64,000 nt of DNA from Desulfitobacterium sp050251735. Its GTDB lineage: Bacteria > Bacillota > Desulfitobacteriia > Desulfitobacteriales > Desulfitobacteriaceae. Below are positions 52,191 to 60,684 of the stretch, one piece after another. The notes below the pieces were generated by a model, which saw only the letters and a list, made by a program, of their open reading frames with translations, was not told where the DNA came from and did not search any database. Position 1 is the stretch's first letter. Every line of letters begins with the position of its first letter. The stretch covers positions 124,001 to 188,000 of the forward strand of contig JBFWMF010000001.1 of NCBI GenBank assembly GCA_050251735.1, in the 5' to 3' direction. The position numbers and the translations under genes were made by a program.

Positions 52191-52877
52191 ATGGGACAGG
52201 ATAAAGTGTATGAGCGGTTTGATATACATCAGAGAATTCAGCATATGGGTATGTTCACCAGCTTTTTTGTTCTTACCCTTACAGGTTTGCCAATAAAATT
52301 TGAACAAAGCAGTTTTGCCCAAGGAGTTGTGTCCTTGTTTGGCGGTTTTGATAATCTTTTTTATGTCCATCTCCTGGGGGCTGCCCTTATGATTTTCGTA
52401 AGTGTATATCACTTGATATATCTGGTGGTTGTACCTTTAGGTGGCAAAAGAAAATCTTGGGCGATTATGCCCAATTGGAAAGACTTTAACGATCTCTTTC
52501 AGAACCTGGGTTACTTTTTTGGATTCAGAAAGGAACCGGCCCGTTTTGACCGCTACTCCTACAAAGAGAAGTTCGACTACTGGGCGGTATTCTGGGGTAT
52601 GTTTATCATGGGCGGCTCTGGTCTTTTGATGTGGTACCCTCAATTCTTTACGCAATTCCTACCCCGCTGGGTAATCGATTCATCCCGCTATGCCCACACG
52701 GATGAGGCTATCTTGGCTATTAGCGCCATTTTTATCTGGCATTTTTATAATGTCCACTTTAATACCAGATCCTTTCCCATGAGTAAAGTATGGTATGTGG
52801 GGACGATGAATCAAGAGGAGATGGAGGAGGAGCACCCCGTTGAATTAGAAAGAATGGAAAGAGATAAAAATATCTAA
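52191..52877 (+). CDS. cytochrome b-type membrane subunit
   Basis: Four-helix cytochrome b of the formate dehydrogenase gamma/cytochrome b561 type, 228 residues. Histidines in helices are candidate haem ligands: FDIHQRIQHMGMF at the N-terminus, FYVHLLGAALMIFVSVYHLIYLV, and IFIWHFYNVHFN near 200. The start at 52191 follows AGGAGGTGA. It sits directly after the five-haem cytochrome and before a 36-residue membrane peptide, which suggests a three-part quinol-oxidising or -reducing complex. The C-terminal tail is acidic (EEMEEEHPVELERMERDKN). Confidence 0.88.
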   Translation: MGQDKVYERFDIHQRIQHMGMFTSFFVLTLTGLPIKFEQSSFAQGVVSLFGGFDNLFYVHLLGAALMIFVSVYHLIYLVVVPLGGKRKSWAIMPNWKDFNDLFQNLGYFFGFRKEPARFDRYSYKEKFDYWAVFWGMFIMGGSGLLMWYPQFFTQFLPRWVIDSSRYAHTDEAILAISAIFIWHFYNVHFNTRSFPMSKVWYVGTMNQEEMEEEHPVELERMERDKNI

Positions 52878-52889
52878 GGGGTGAAGGTG

Positions 52890-53000
52890 ATGGGAGTACC
52901 TCGGTTCAAATATAGTGTGACCCTAATTCTTGTGGAAATGGTTGTTTATGCAGCAGCCCTTGCGGTGATTCTTAATTGGGCCTTTCATTCAGCACTGTAA
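52890..53000 (+). CDS. 36-residue single-helix membrane peptide in the cytochrome operon
   Basis: A short ORF (ATG 52890, TAA 53000) after the cytochrome b gene, 12 nt away. AAGGGGTG (52877-52884) fits as ribosome-binding site. The peptide starts MGVPRFKYSVTLI and continues as one hydrophobic helix (LVEMVVYAAALAVILNWAF), a positive-inside topology consistent with a small subunit of a respiratory complex. Short length and clear terminator next support a real gene. No homologue recognised. Confidence 0.65.
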   Translation: MGVPRFKYSVTLILVEMVVYAAALAVILNWAFHSAL

Positions 53001-53040
53001 TGAGCTCGTAGCTATGAATCACTCAATGGCTAACCATGTT

Positions 53041-53115
53041 AAAGAGCAAGCTCTCCAAATGCGCCCGCCTCTACCGAATCAGGCTAGGGTGCTAATTGAG
53101 AGCTTGCTCTTTTTT
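53041..53115 (+). terminator. terminator of the cytochrome operon
   Basis: AAAGAGCAAGCTCTC (53041-53055) pairs perfectly with GAGAGCTTGCTCTTT (53098-53112), followed by T residues; the loop is about 42 nt. It also stands between two convergent genes. Confidence 0.85.
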
Positions 53116-53186
53116 GGGTTCAAGATCCTTTGCTTTTCTCAGGATCCGTCATCTGTAGATTTATTTTGCAGACTAAATTTGTAGAC

Positions 53187-55112
53187 TCATTCATGATTCT
53201 GGGGAATTTCCTCTGCTTCGCTGGCCAGTAAGCGTTCCAGGATTTCTTCTTTAGGAGTTAAATAAAGGGTCCAATTGGTATCATAGATTACCATGCCGGG
53301 TTTAGCGGCATTGGGTTTTTTAATGTTCTTCACATGAGTATAATCCACCGGGACTAAAGTAGAGCCTTTAGCCTGGCTGAAATGAATAGCGAGGGCTGCT
53401 GCTTCTTCGAGAGTAGCATCGTCAGGAAACTCTTCGCCTTCGGCAAGTGGTATGAGGACATGGGAGCCGGGAATATTTTTGGTATGCAACCAAAGGTCCT
53501 GAGGGCGGCCCTTCTTGAGGGTGAGCCAGTCGTTTTGGCGATTATTTTTACCCACGAGAATCGGATGGTTTTGACTGGAAAGATAAACCTTTGGCTGAGG
53601 GGACTCAGGTTTGTTGCTGCTCTTATTTCCGTTTTTCTCTTTACCACTGTATCCGGCTTTGCCGTGTTTAGGGTTTTTGCCACGATTTTTATGGTTTGAA
53701 GTTTTCTGCCCTTCGTCTTGCGGGGATTTTCCGTGATGCTTTCCTGATAAATAATTTTGCTCAATGAGTTCTTTATGGACTTCGTCGAGCTCCGAGGGAG
53801 TGGATGCTTGTTCTAAGCTCAGCAGAACGGAGTTGAGATAAGTAAGTTCACTCTCAACGGCTTCTTGAAGCGGAGTGGTCTTTTGGATGGTGGCCTTAGC
53901 TTTATTGTAAAGGCGGTAATAGCGTTGGGAGTTTTCAATGCCCGTAAGCTGTGCTTCAAGGGGAATAGTTAGCTTGGGGAGAGTTTCTTCATTGTAATCC
54001 TCCACGAGAATTTCTTTCATGCCTAGTTCAAGCCGGAAGAGGTTAGCGGTAAGCAGCTCACCCCAACGTTGGTACTTGAGGCTTTTTCCGGCATTAGCGA
54101 TAGTATCCTCATAGATGCCCTTTTTCTTGGACAAATGCTGCAAATGCTCCTGAATGATTTTGCGCAAGGAGCCCCGTTTGGCCTCCAAGGTATTGTTTGA
54201 GGCCTTGGTCTGATAGAAGTTTTCCACGGCCTCGGCCAGAGTGGGAAAATCCTGGCTGGGAAACCCTTGATAGATTTGAAAAGGCAAAAATGTGAAGGCA
54301 GTGGGTAGGGAGTTAGGACGTGTTGGTTGAACTCCCTTTTGATAGTAAAGGGTTGGCTCTAAATTAGGGGTAAAAGCAGGGTTAGCCAATTGGGTATAGG
54401 CCTGGAAAATTCGCGAAAGGTCAATATCCCCGCATTGGTCAAGAGAAGTGCCCAGTTCCAGTCCGGAGCGGGTCATGATTTCTCTGGCGAGCTCAGGGCT
54501 AATTCCTGCATAATGTTTGACCAGGAGATCAACAACCCTTTCGTGGATTGCTTCTTGAAATAGGACCTCACGCCATTCCTCTTCATTGGCGAGGGGATCT
54601 ACCTTACCTTGGGAAGGGGGAGCGATGTATTGGCGCCCGGGCAGAACCTCGCGGTGGCGACTTAAGGCATGGGAATAACGCTTAAGGCCATCCAAGATGG
54701 TACCGCTTTGGGGGTCTACCAGAATCAGATTACTATGTTTGCCCATGATCTCCAGATAGAGATGAAGGGCAGCTAAATCACCATATTCGTTATAGTTTTG
54801 CACGGATAAAAGGATGATGCGTTCCAAACCCAGTTGTTCAATGTTAAGAATCTTACCGCCTTCGATATGCTTGCGCAAAATCATGCAAAACATGGGGGGA
54901 GAAGCGGGGTTCTTCTTGTTTTTTTGGCTAAGATGAAGACGAGCTGCAGTAGCAGAGATATTGAGGAGCAGACGATAGGATTGTCCTTGGCTACGAAGGT
55001 GCAGGTGGATTTCTTCCTTCTCCGGTTGAGTGATTTTATCGATGCGAGCCCCCGTAAGTTGGGGCGCTAATTCACGGATTAGATGGTGCAAAGTGATGCC
55101 GTCTAAGGCCAT
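53187..55112 (-). CDS. rqcH: Rqc2-homologue RqcH (NFACT family)
   Basis: Ribosome quality-control factor that recruits tRNA-Ala to stalled 50S subunits and adds C-terminal alanine tails (known for RqcH). 641 residues. The N-terminal NFACT-N domain starts MALDGITLHHLIRELAPQLTGARIDKITQP; a coiled-coil segment lies around residues 300-430, and the C-terminal NFACT-R part has VYLSSQNHPILVGKNNRQNDWLT and DLWLHTKNIPGSHVLIP. A basic, glutamine/lysine-rich insert near 450-520 (KHGKSPQDEGQKTSNHKNRG) is disordered. It is divergent to the P-type ATPase. YlmH at 22.6 kb acts in the same pathway. Confidence 0.95.
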   Translation of the reverse strand: MALDGITLHHLIRELAPQLTGARIDKITQPEKEEIHLHLRSQGQSYRLLLNISATAARLHLSQKNKKNPASPPMFCMILRKHIEGGKILNIEQLGLERIILLSVQNYNEYGDLAALHLYLEIMGKHSNLILVDPQSGTILDGLKRYSHALSRHREVLPGRQYIAPPSQGKVDPLANEEEWREVLFQEAIHERVVDLLVKHYAGISPELAREIMTRSGLELGTSLDQCGDIDLSRIFQAYTQLANPAFTPNLEPTLYYQKGVQPTRPNSLPTAFTFLPFQIYQGFPSQDFPTLAEAVENFYQTKASNNTLEAKRGSLRKIIQEHLQHLSKKKGIYEDTIANAGKSLKYQRWGELLTANLFRLELGMKEILVEDYNEETLPKLTIPLEAQLTGIENSQRYYRLYNKAKATIQKTTPLQEAVESELTYLNSVLLSLEQASTPSELDEVHKELIEQNYLSGKHHGKSPQDEGQKTSNHKNRGKNPKHGKAGYSGKEKNGNKSSNKPESPQPKVYLSSQNHPILVGKNNRQNDWLTLKKGRPQDLWLHTKNIPGSHVLIPLAEGEEFPDDATLEEAAALAIHFSQAKGSTLVPVDYTHVKNIKKPNAAKPGMVIYDTNWTLYLTPKEEILERLLASEAEEIPQNHE

Positions 55113-55265
55113 AAGGAATCTCCTCTCTTAGCTTGAAGATCTGTTGAATAGGCTTCATATTAGATTGTCCATAGTATAACACAAATCTTGGGTATTTTTC
55201 CTTCTCCTCCTGAATAAGCATGTACAAAAAGGTTGGACAGGTGTCCAGAGGAGGACGATAAAGAG

Positions 55266-58007
55266 ATGCGTCAGCAAGCATGGCATGTTTTGCCTTGGCT
55301 CGATGTAGTGAAGGCCTTGGGAGTGAATCCCGGCAAAGGGTTAAGCCCTAGAGAGGTTAGCCATCGGTTGAGTGAGGTCGGGAAAAATATTCTAGAAAGC
55401 AAAAAAGGGGTGCATCCCGTTTTCCTGTTTCTCGGTCAATTCAAGGATTTTATGGTCCTCGTTCTTTTGGCGGCAACGATTGTTTCGGCGCTCCTAGGTG
55501 AGATTGCTGATGCCGTGACGATTATGGCTATTCTCGTACTCAATGCAGTCCTTGGATTCATTCAGGAGTATCGAGCTGAGCGCTCTATCGAATCGCTTAA
55601 ATCGCTCACAGCACCTGAAGCACGCGTCCTACGGGATGGCCTGGAAAGCAGAATTCCAGCTGCAGAGCTTGTGCCTGGGGATATCATACTCCTAGAGGCT
55701 GGGGATCGCATTCCGGCTGATATTCGTTGGATTCAAGCTGTAAATGTGGAAGTGGAAGAATCTGCCCTGACCGGGGAATCCCATCCGGTGTCAAAAAGGG
55801 TAGCTGCCCTAACAGATGAACTAACTCCGATGGCTGATCGGGCAAATATGGGTTATATGGGGACTGCCTTAGTCGCTGGCCGTGGGGCCGGTGTGATCGT
55901 GGCCACAGGTATGGAAACGGAAATGGGAATCATTGCCGGCATGATTCAAGGCGTAGAAGAGGAAGAGACTCCTCTGCAAAAGCGCTTAGCCCAATTAGGA
56001 AAATACCTCGTCGTTATTAGTATTGCGGTCTGCGGTGTTGTGGTTTTGACTGGTATTTTAAGGGGTGAGGGCGTCTACAAAATGTTTTTAGCAGGGGTAT
56101 CCTTGGCTGTAGCGGCTATCCCGGAAGGATTACCGGCTATTGTCACTGTAGCGCTGGCTATTGGTGTCCAACGAATGGTTAAACGCAAAGCTATCGTTCG
56201 TAAACTACCGGCGGTGGAGACTCTGGGCTGTGCTACCGTAATCTGCTCCGATAAAACCGGAACCCTAACCCAAAATGAGATGACTGTGCGTCAAATCTAT
56301 GCTGATCGCAAAATGATTGCCGTGACAGGACAGGGGTATGATCCTAAGGGTGAATTTCACGGGGCTGACCCACTAAAGGAAAAGGGACCCTTGCAAAATG
56401 CTTTGAAGATCGCGTCTCTGTGCAATAATTCTTCTTTGACCCGAAAGGGTGTTCAAGTGGCAGGCATGTTTCGATCAGCTGGCAAAGAGGCACTCTGGGG
56501 AATCGAAGGGGACCCGACCGAAGGAGCTTTGCTCGTTGCGGCTGCCAAAGCAGGAATTTGGCGGGAAACTTTGGAACGCAAAGAAGAGCGGGTTGGCGAA
56601 ATTCCCTTTGATTCGGATCGTAAGCGTATGAGTGTTATTTATAAAGGTAAGCGTGAGAAAAACGCTTATGTTAAAGGGGCACCTGATGAAATTCTTAGAC
56701 GCTGCACCCATGAACTGACCAGTGATGGGGTGGTTGAGCTTAGTGAAATACGAAGAAGGACTATCTTTAGAGCTAATGATGAGATGGCTAAGAAAGCTCT
56801 AAGGGTACTGGCTCTGGCTGAGAAACCCCTGAAAGAATATGAACGAGTCGATGAACGGGTGGAGGAGAATCTGGTTTTTGTTAGCTTAATGGGGATGATT
56901 GATCCTCCCCGGGCCAGTGCCTGCAAAGCTATAGCAGTATGTCACAAAGCAGGAATTAAACCGGTGATGATTACCGGAGATCATCGTTTAACTGCCGAGG
57001 CTGTGGCCCGCGAGCTAGGAATCCTTAAAGGGAACAATGGGGGTATCCTGACCGGAGTCGATCTGGATAAAATGACCGATGAAGAACTGGAAAAGGAAGT
57101 TATGGATGTTTCTGTGTACGCCCGTGTGACACCAAAGGATAAGCTAAGGATTGTGCGTGCTTTGAAAAAGAACAATCAAATAGTGGCTATGACCGGGGAT
57201 GGGGTAAACGACGCACCAGCTGTAAAAGAAGCAGACATTGGCATATCCATGGGCAAGACCGGAACGGATGTGACCAAAGAGGCTTCAGCCATGGTTCTGG
57301 CAGATGATAATTTTGCCACGATCGTCGCCGCGGTTGAAGAGGGTCGAGCCATCTATGACAACATCCGTAAGTTTATTCGCTACTTACTTTCCTGTAATAT
57401 CGGTGAGGTGCTGGTCATGTTCTTAGCAGCTTTGGTAGGATTACCCCTACCTTTGCTAGCTATTCAAATTCTTTGGGTTAATCTGGTGACTGATGGGTTG
57501 CCGGCGATGGCCCTTGGTGTTGATGGTATGGATAAGGATATTATGAATCGTAAACCGAGAGAACCAGGAGAAAGCATTTTTGCCCGAGGGCTAGCTCGGA
57601 AAATCCTTACCCGTGGCTTAATAATAGGTTTAGGAACTCTTTTTGTCTTCGTTACTGCCCTCTTCCTAGGGGTCAATATGCTGGCCGCTCGGACCATGGC
57701 GTTTTCCACTCTGGTCTTCTCGCAACTCTTCCATGTCTTTGATTGCAGATCGGAGACTCGAGGAATTTTTGAGGTCAACTTATTTTCCAACCCCTATCTA
57801 GTTGCCGCCGTCACCGGTTCAACGATTATGCAGCTCAGCGTCATCTACTTTCCACCTCTGCAAGCTATTTTCAAAACCACGGCTCTCCTTGGCTGGCAAT
57901 GGGGATTGATTCTATTGGTAGCAGGGGGCCCGTCGATTCTTATTGGAATTTATCGATTGGTCAGTAATACTCGGCGTGGCAAAAGAATAATGGTAGGCTC
58001 GAAATAA
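55266..58007 (+). CDS. calcium-type P-type ATPase
   Basis: P2A-family cation-exporting ATPase, 913 residues. The start is ATG 55266 with GAGGAGG upstream; the longer frame starts at 55233. Motifs: ESALTGESHPV near residue 185, the fourth-helix IPEGLPAIVTVALA near 290 with the Ca2+-binding glutamate, the phosphorylated DKTGTLTQNEMT near 335, KGAPDEIL, MTGDGVNDAPAVKEADIG near 640, and the sixth-helix NLVTDGLPAMALG with Asn and Asp ligands. This set fits Ca2+ (SERCA-like) rather than heavy-metal pumps. About ten membrane segments. Transcribed away from rqcH. Confidence 0.92.
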   Translation: MRQQAWHVLPWLDVVKALGVNPGKGLSPREVSHRLSEVGKNILESKKGVHPVFLFLGQFKDFMVLVLLAATIVSALLGEIADAVTIMAILVLNAVLGFIQEYRAERSIESLKSLTAPEARVLRDGLESRIPAAELVPGDIILLEAGDRIPADIRWIQAVNVEVEESALTGESHPVSKRVAALTDELTPMADRANMGYMGTALVAGRGAGVIVATGMETEMGIIAGMIQGVEEEETPLQKRLAQLGKYLVVISIAVCGVVVLTGILRGEGVYKMFLAGVSLAVAAIPEGLPAIVTVALAIGVQRMVKRKAIVRKLPAVETLGCATVICSDKTGTLTQNEMTVRQIYADRKMIAVTGQGYDPKGEFHGADPLKEKGPLQNALKIASLCNNSSLTRKGVQVAGMFRSAGKEALWGIEGDPTEGALLVAAAKAGIWRETLERKEERVGEIPFDSDRKRMSVIYKGKREKNAYVKGAPDEILRRCTHELTSDGVVELSEIRRRTIFRANDEMAKKALRVLALAEKPLKEYERVDERVEENLVFVSLMGMIDPPRASACKAIAVCHKAGIKPVMITGDHRLTAEAVARELGILKGNNGGILTGVDLDKMTDEELEKEVMDVSVYARVTPKDKLRIVRALKKNNQIVAMTGDGVNDAPAVKEADIGISMGKTGTDVTKEASAMVLADDNFATIVAAVEEGRAIYDNIRKFIRYLLSCNIGEVLVMFLAALVGLPLPLLAIQILWVNLVTDGLPAMALGVDGMDKDIMNRKPREPGESIFARGLARKILTRGLIIGLGTLFVFVTALFLGVNMLAARTMAFSTLVFSQLFHVFDCRSETRGIFEVNLFSNPYLVAAVTGSTIMQLSVIYFPPLQAIFKTTALLGWQWGLILLVAGGPSILIGIYRLVSNTRRGKRIMVGSK

Positions 58008-58028
58008 AAAACGCAATGTGCTACTGGG

Positions 58029-58062
58029 GTCTAGGTGAGTGATTTGCTTGCCTAGACTTTAT
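58029..58062 (+). terminator. likely rho-independent terminator after the ATPase gene
   Basis: GTCTAGGTGAG pairs with CTTGCCTAGAC (two G-U), followed by TTTATATTT. Confidence 0.65.
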
Positions 58063-58180
58063 ATTTGACTAAAATCCGTTCAACATGGGCAGAAGAAAGA
58101 AAGGGCCCCTTTAAAAAAGGATTTTATCTGACAGTGAAGAATACCTAGAGGGTATTATTTACGGTAAGAGGAGGACCAAA

Positions 58181-58378
58181 ATGATTGAACTATTCAATGG
58201 AGGTATAGTATTAGATAATCTTGATCTGATCACATATGCCTTGGTTGGAATTTTAGCGATTTTTACTTTTTCCTTAATCGTAAAAAAGGTGTTTAAGCTG
58301 GCTCTTATTTTTGTATTTATCACGATTATAGCCTATTACAATGTTCCAGATCTTATTGCCTCCATAGCCATTCCCTAA
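58181..58378 (+). CDS. unrecognised 65-residue membrane protein
   Basis: A small hydrophobic protein with two membrane helices (TYALVGILAIFTFSLIVKKVF, about 19-39, and LALIFVFITIIAYYNV, about 41-56), joined by a short basic loop, so both ends should face outside. AGAGGAGGA precedes the ATG. It stands 45 nt before dapF and after a terminator; no function is evident. Codon usage is like the neighbours. Confidence 0.65.
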   Translation: MIELFNGGIVLDNLDLITYALVGILAIFTFSLIVKKVFKLALIFVFITIIAYYNVPDLIASIAIP

Positions 58379-58423
58379 GAGGCTGAGTATGGAATTTAAG
58401 GGATAAGGAGTTGAGTGGTGTTC

Positions 58424-59278
58424 ATGGAATTCGTTAAAATGCACGGCTTAGGCAATGATTTTGTTTTTCTAGATCAATTTGAGAGTACTACCGACCTAAT
58501 AGACAGGTCGTATTCGGAACTCGCGCTTAAACTCTGTCATCGTCAATTTGGGGTGGGCGGCGACGGACTTATCGTCGTGCTTCCTTCAGAACAAGCCGAT
58601 GCTAAGATGCGTATTATTAATTCAGATGGTTCTGAGCCAGAGATGTGTGGCAATGGCATACGTTGCTTTGCCCGCTATATCTATGATCGGGGATATGTGA
58701 AAAAGAACCCACTGCAGGTTGAGACCTTGGCAGGTATTCTCACTCTACAACTCGCTCTCAAGGGAGATCGAGTAACAGGGGTTAAAGTGGATATGGGAGA
58801 GCCCATCTTAAAGCCGGAGTTGATTCCCGTCAAGGTTCAAGGGGAGCCTGTCGTGGCTGAAACACTACAAGTCGAAGAACAAGAATTTAAGTTTACAGCA
58901 GTTTCTATGGGAAACCCCCACTGTGTTATTTTTGTGGAGGATTATGAAAGCCTCGACTTTAAACGTTGGGGTCCCGCAATTGAAAAGCATGAACTTTTTC
59001 CCCGCAAGACAAATGTAGAGTTCATTATCGTTAATAATAGGAACGAACTGACCATGAAGGTTTGGGAGCGTGGGTCAGGCCCGACCCTAGCCTGTGGAAC
59101 CGGAGCGTGTGCTTCTGCCGTGGCGGCGGTCCTGAATGGAAAGACAGAAAGAAAGGTCACAGTACATTTGCCTGGTGGCGATCTTCTGATCGAGTGGGGA
59201 AGCGATAATCGTGTGTATATGACCGGACCGGCTACCTATGTCTTTAAAGGGGTAATGCTGGAGGATAGCATTAATTGA
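58424..59278 (+). CDS. dapF: diaminopimelate epimerase
   Basis: Converts LL-DAP to meso-DAP for lysine and peptidoglycan; it supplies the residue that MurE at the window start adds. Start taken at ATG 58424 (MEFVKMHGLGNDFV); GTG 58418 is seven nt from AAGGAG and is an alternative. 284 residues. The catalytic cysteines are in SEPEMCGNGIRCFARY near residue 73 and LACGTGACASAVAA near 225. VGGDGLIVV and MGNPHCVIFV are conserved. Confidence 0.96.
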   Translation: MEFVKMHGLGNDFVFLDQFESTTDLIDRSYSELALKLCHRQFGVGGDGLIVVLPSEQADAKMRIINSDGSEPEMCGNGIRCFARYIYDRGYVKKNPLQVETLAGILTLQLALKGDRVTGVKVDMGEPILKPELIPVKVQGEPVVAETLQVEEQEFKFTAVSMGNPHCVIFVEDYESLDFKRWGPAIEKHELFPRKTNVEFIIVNNRNELTMKVWERGSGPTLACGTGACASAVAAVLNGKTERKVTVHLPGGDLLIEWGSDNRVYMTGPATYVFKGVMLEDSIN

Positions 59279-59319
59279 TTTCTGCCATTTAGAGTAATCT
59301 AGTCAATGAATCCTTATAG

Positions 59320-59562
59320 TGTGGAGGGGAATTTGCGCAAAAGGGCAAGTCGTATCCTCACGGCAATGATGACTATGCCACAAGCCTCGCTCGCCAGCCT
59401 TTTTTAGAAGGGATGCTAAAGCAGCAACGTCTGTCGTCCTATCAAGTAATGGATACGGGTAAGGAAAAGAATAGGGAATATATAGATGTGCAACTGAGCT
59501 GGGAAAAGGAAGATAGATTGCTCAGGAACGAAATTCTCCGCTTCTATCCTAAGCGAGGATGA
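59320..59562 (+). pseudogene. remnant open frame without start, unrecognised
   Basis: An 80-codon open stretch ends at TGA 59560-59562 and encodes ...YPHGNDDYATSLARQPFLE... and ...EYIDVQLSWEKEDRLLRNEIL..., which reads like the C-terminal part of a protein, but there is a stop directly before it and no ATG or GTG with a ribosome-binding site. The only ATG in frame (near 59413) has its purine site touching the start. It overlaps the 3' end of the minus-strand adaptor by 14 nt. Probably a gene remnant; the family is unknown to me. Confidence 0.4.
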
Positions 59563-60532
59563 GTTCGGCCTTTTCGCCTATTTTCAAGGGGACATCCTCA
59601 GCAAGGGAGACCTTTACTTTCATACTTTCTTTATTCTTATTGGCCGATGTTTGCAGGTCCTTAGGTGTATATTGAGCGACTACATCAATAAAGATGACTT
59701 TACCATTGTATTCTTCTTTCCCGTTTCTAATAATCATCTCCTGACCGTAGCTAGTCTTAGACAGATGTTCTTGGGGAATGTAGACGACTAAATGCTTTTC
59801 AGTCTCGGAAGCGATATCGGCAATATTGTATCCGGGAGAGACCATATTCCCCAACAAATAGTTCTTGCTGATAATGGTGCCGTCCTGAAGAGCAGTAAGT
59901 TTATATTTTGCCAGGTTCTCTTGAGTCTGGCGAATTTGAATCTCCGTCAAGGCTATATCAGCTTGGGCGGAGTCGATTTTTTCCTGAGGAGTTCCCTTTT
60001 GAACCAAGACCAGTTTTTGTCTGGCATTGTCTGCTTGCAAAGTCGCAGTAGTAACCGCAGTCTCTGCCAGATCCGCTTGGTATTTGACTTTATCCAAATC
60101 AGCTTGGGGCAGGGCACCGCCTTTCCACAAGGCTTGAGCGTTTGCATAGTCTTCTTGAACCCGATCTCTGGTCAACCGGGCATTAGTTAAGGCGATTTCC
60201 GCTAGGGCGACATTGTTCCGGCTTTGTTGGATTTCTTCCGAATCGACACCGGCGGTAAGCTCAGCCAAAGTCATTTTTTTCTTGGTCAAGGTTGCCTCCA
60301 GTTGCTCTAGAGCATCTTGCTCCTTGCTGTCATCGATTACAGCGATCAGATCCCCGGCCTTGACCTCTTGTCCCAGCTCCGGGGGCAGCTGAGTAATTTT
60401 CCCGGCGACCTCGCTGTAATGGGAATAGATTGTCGTCTCCACGATTCCCTCAAATACCAAGTCGGATGAAGCACAGCCGCTCATCGCCAGAATCATGCCA
60501 CTTAGCCCCACTGCCCAAAAAATTCTCCTCAT
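59549..60532 (-). CDS. HlyD-family lipoprotein adaptor of an exporter
   Basis: Membrane-fusion adaptor of 327 residues. A lipoprotein signal with lipobox LAMSGC (cysteine at residue 20) anchors it outside. The structure fits HlyD/YbhG adaptors: lipoyl-like half HYSEVAGKITQLPPELGQEVKAGDLIAVID, a long coiled-coil hairpin (about residues 75-205, ALEQLEATLTKKKMTLAEL...), lipoyl-like second half LTALQDGTIISKNYLLGNMVSPG, then a beta-barrel. Minus-strand gene downstream of permease and ATPase. AGGAG precedes its start. Intact itself, but its ATPase partner is broken. Confidence 0.9.
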   Translation of the reverse strand: MRRIFWAVGLSGMILAMSGCASSDLVFEGIVETTIYSHYSEVAGKITQLPPELGQEVKAGDLIAVIDDSKEQDALEQLEATLTKKKMTLAELTAGVDSEEIQQSRNNVALAEIALTNARLTRDRVQEDYANAQALWKGGALPQADLDKVKYQADLAETAVTTATLQADNARQKLVLVQKGTPQEKIDSAQADIALTEIQIRQTQENLAKYKLTALQDGTIISKNYLLGNMVSPGYNIADIASETEKHLVVYIPQEHLSKTSYGQEMIIRNGKEEYNGKVIFIDVVAQYTPKDLQTSANKNKESMKVKVSLAEDVPLKIGEKAELILA

Positions 60533-60684
60533 GTCCTTGTCTCCTCCCGTTGTCCTATAATCCTACTGTTCTATAATTGAAAAGCTATTAATTGTTAATT
60601 GCTAAGTAAACTATCTCCTATCCCATTCACCAAAACTAAAATCCAAATTAACTACTCCATATTACTACTTTTGCAATATTCTGC

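Noticed and set aside
59413..59562. Independent small gene starting at the ATG near 59413
   Set aside because: The purine-rich site directly touches the ATG, and the open frame continues well upstream, so a remnant is more likely.
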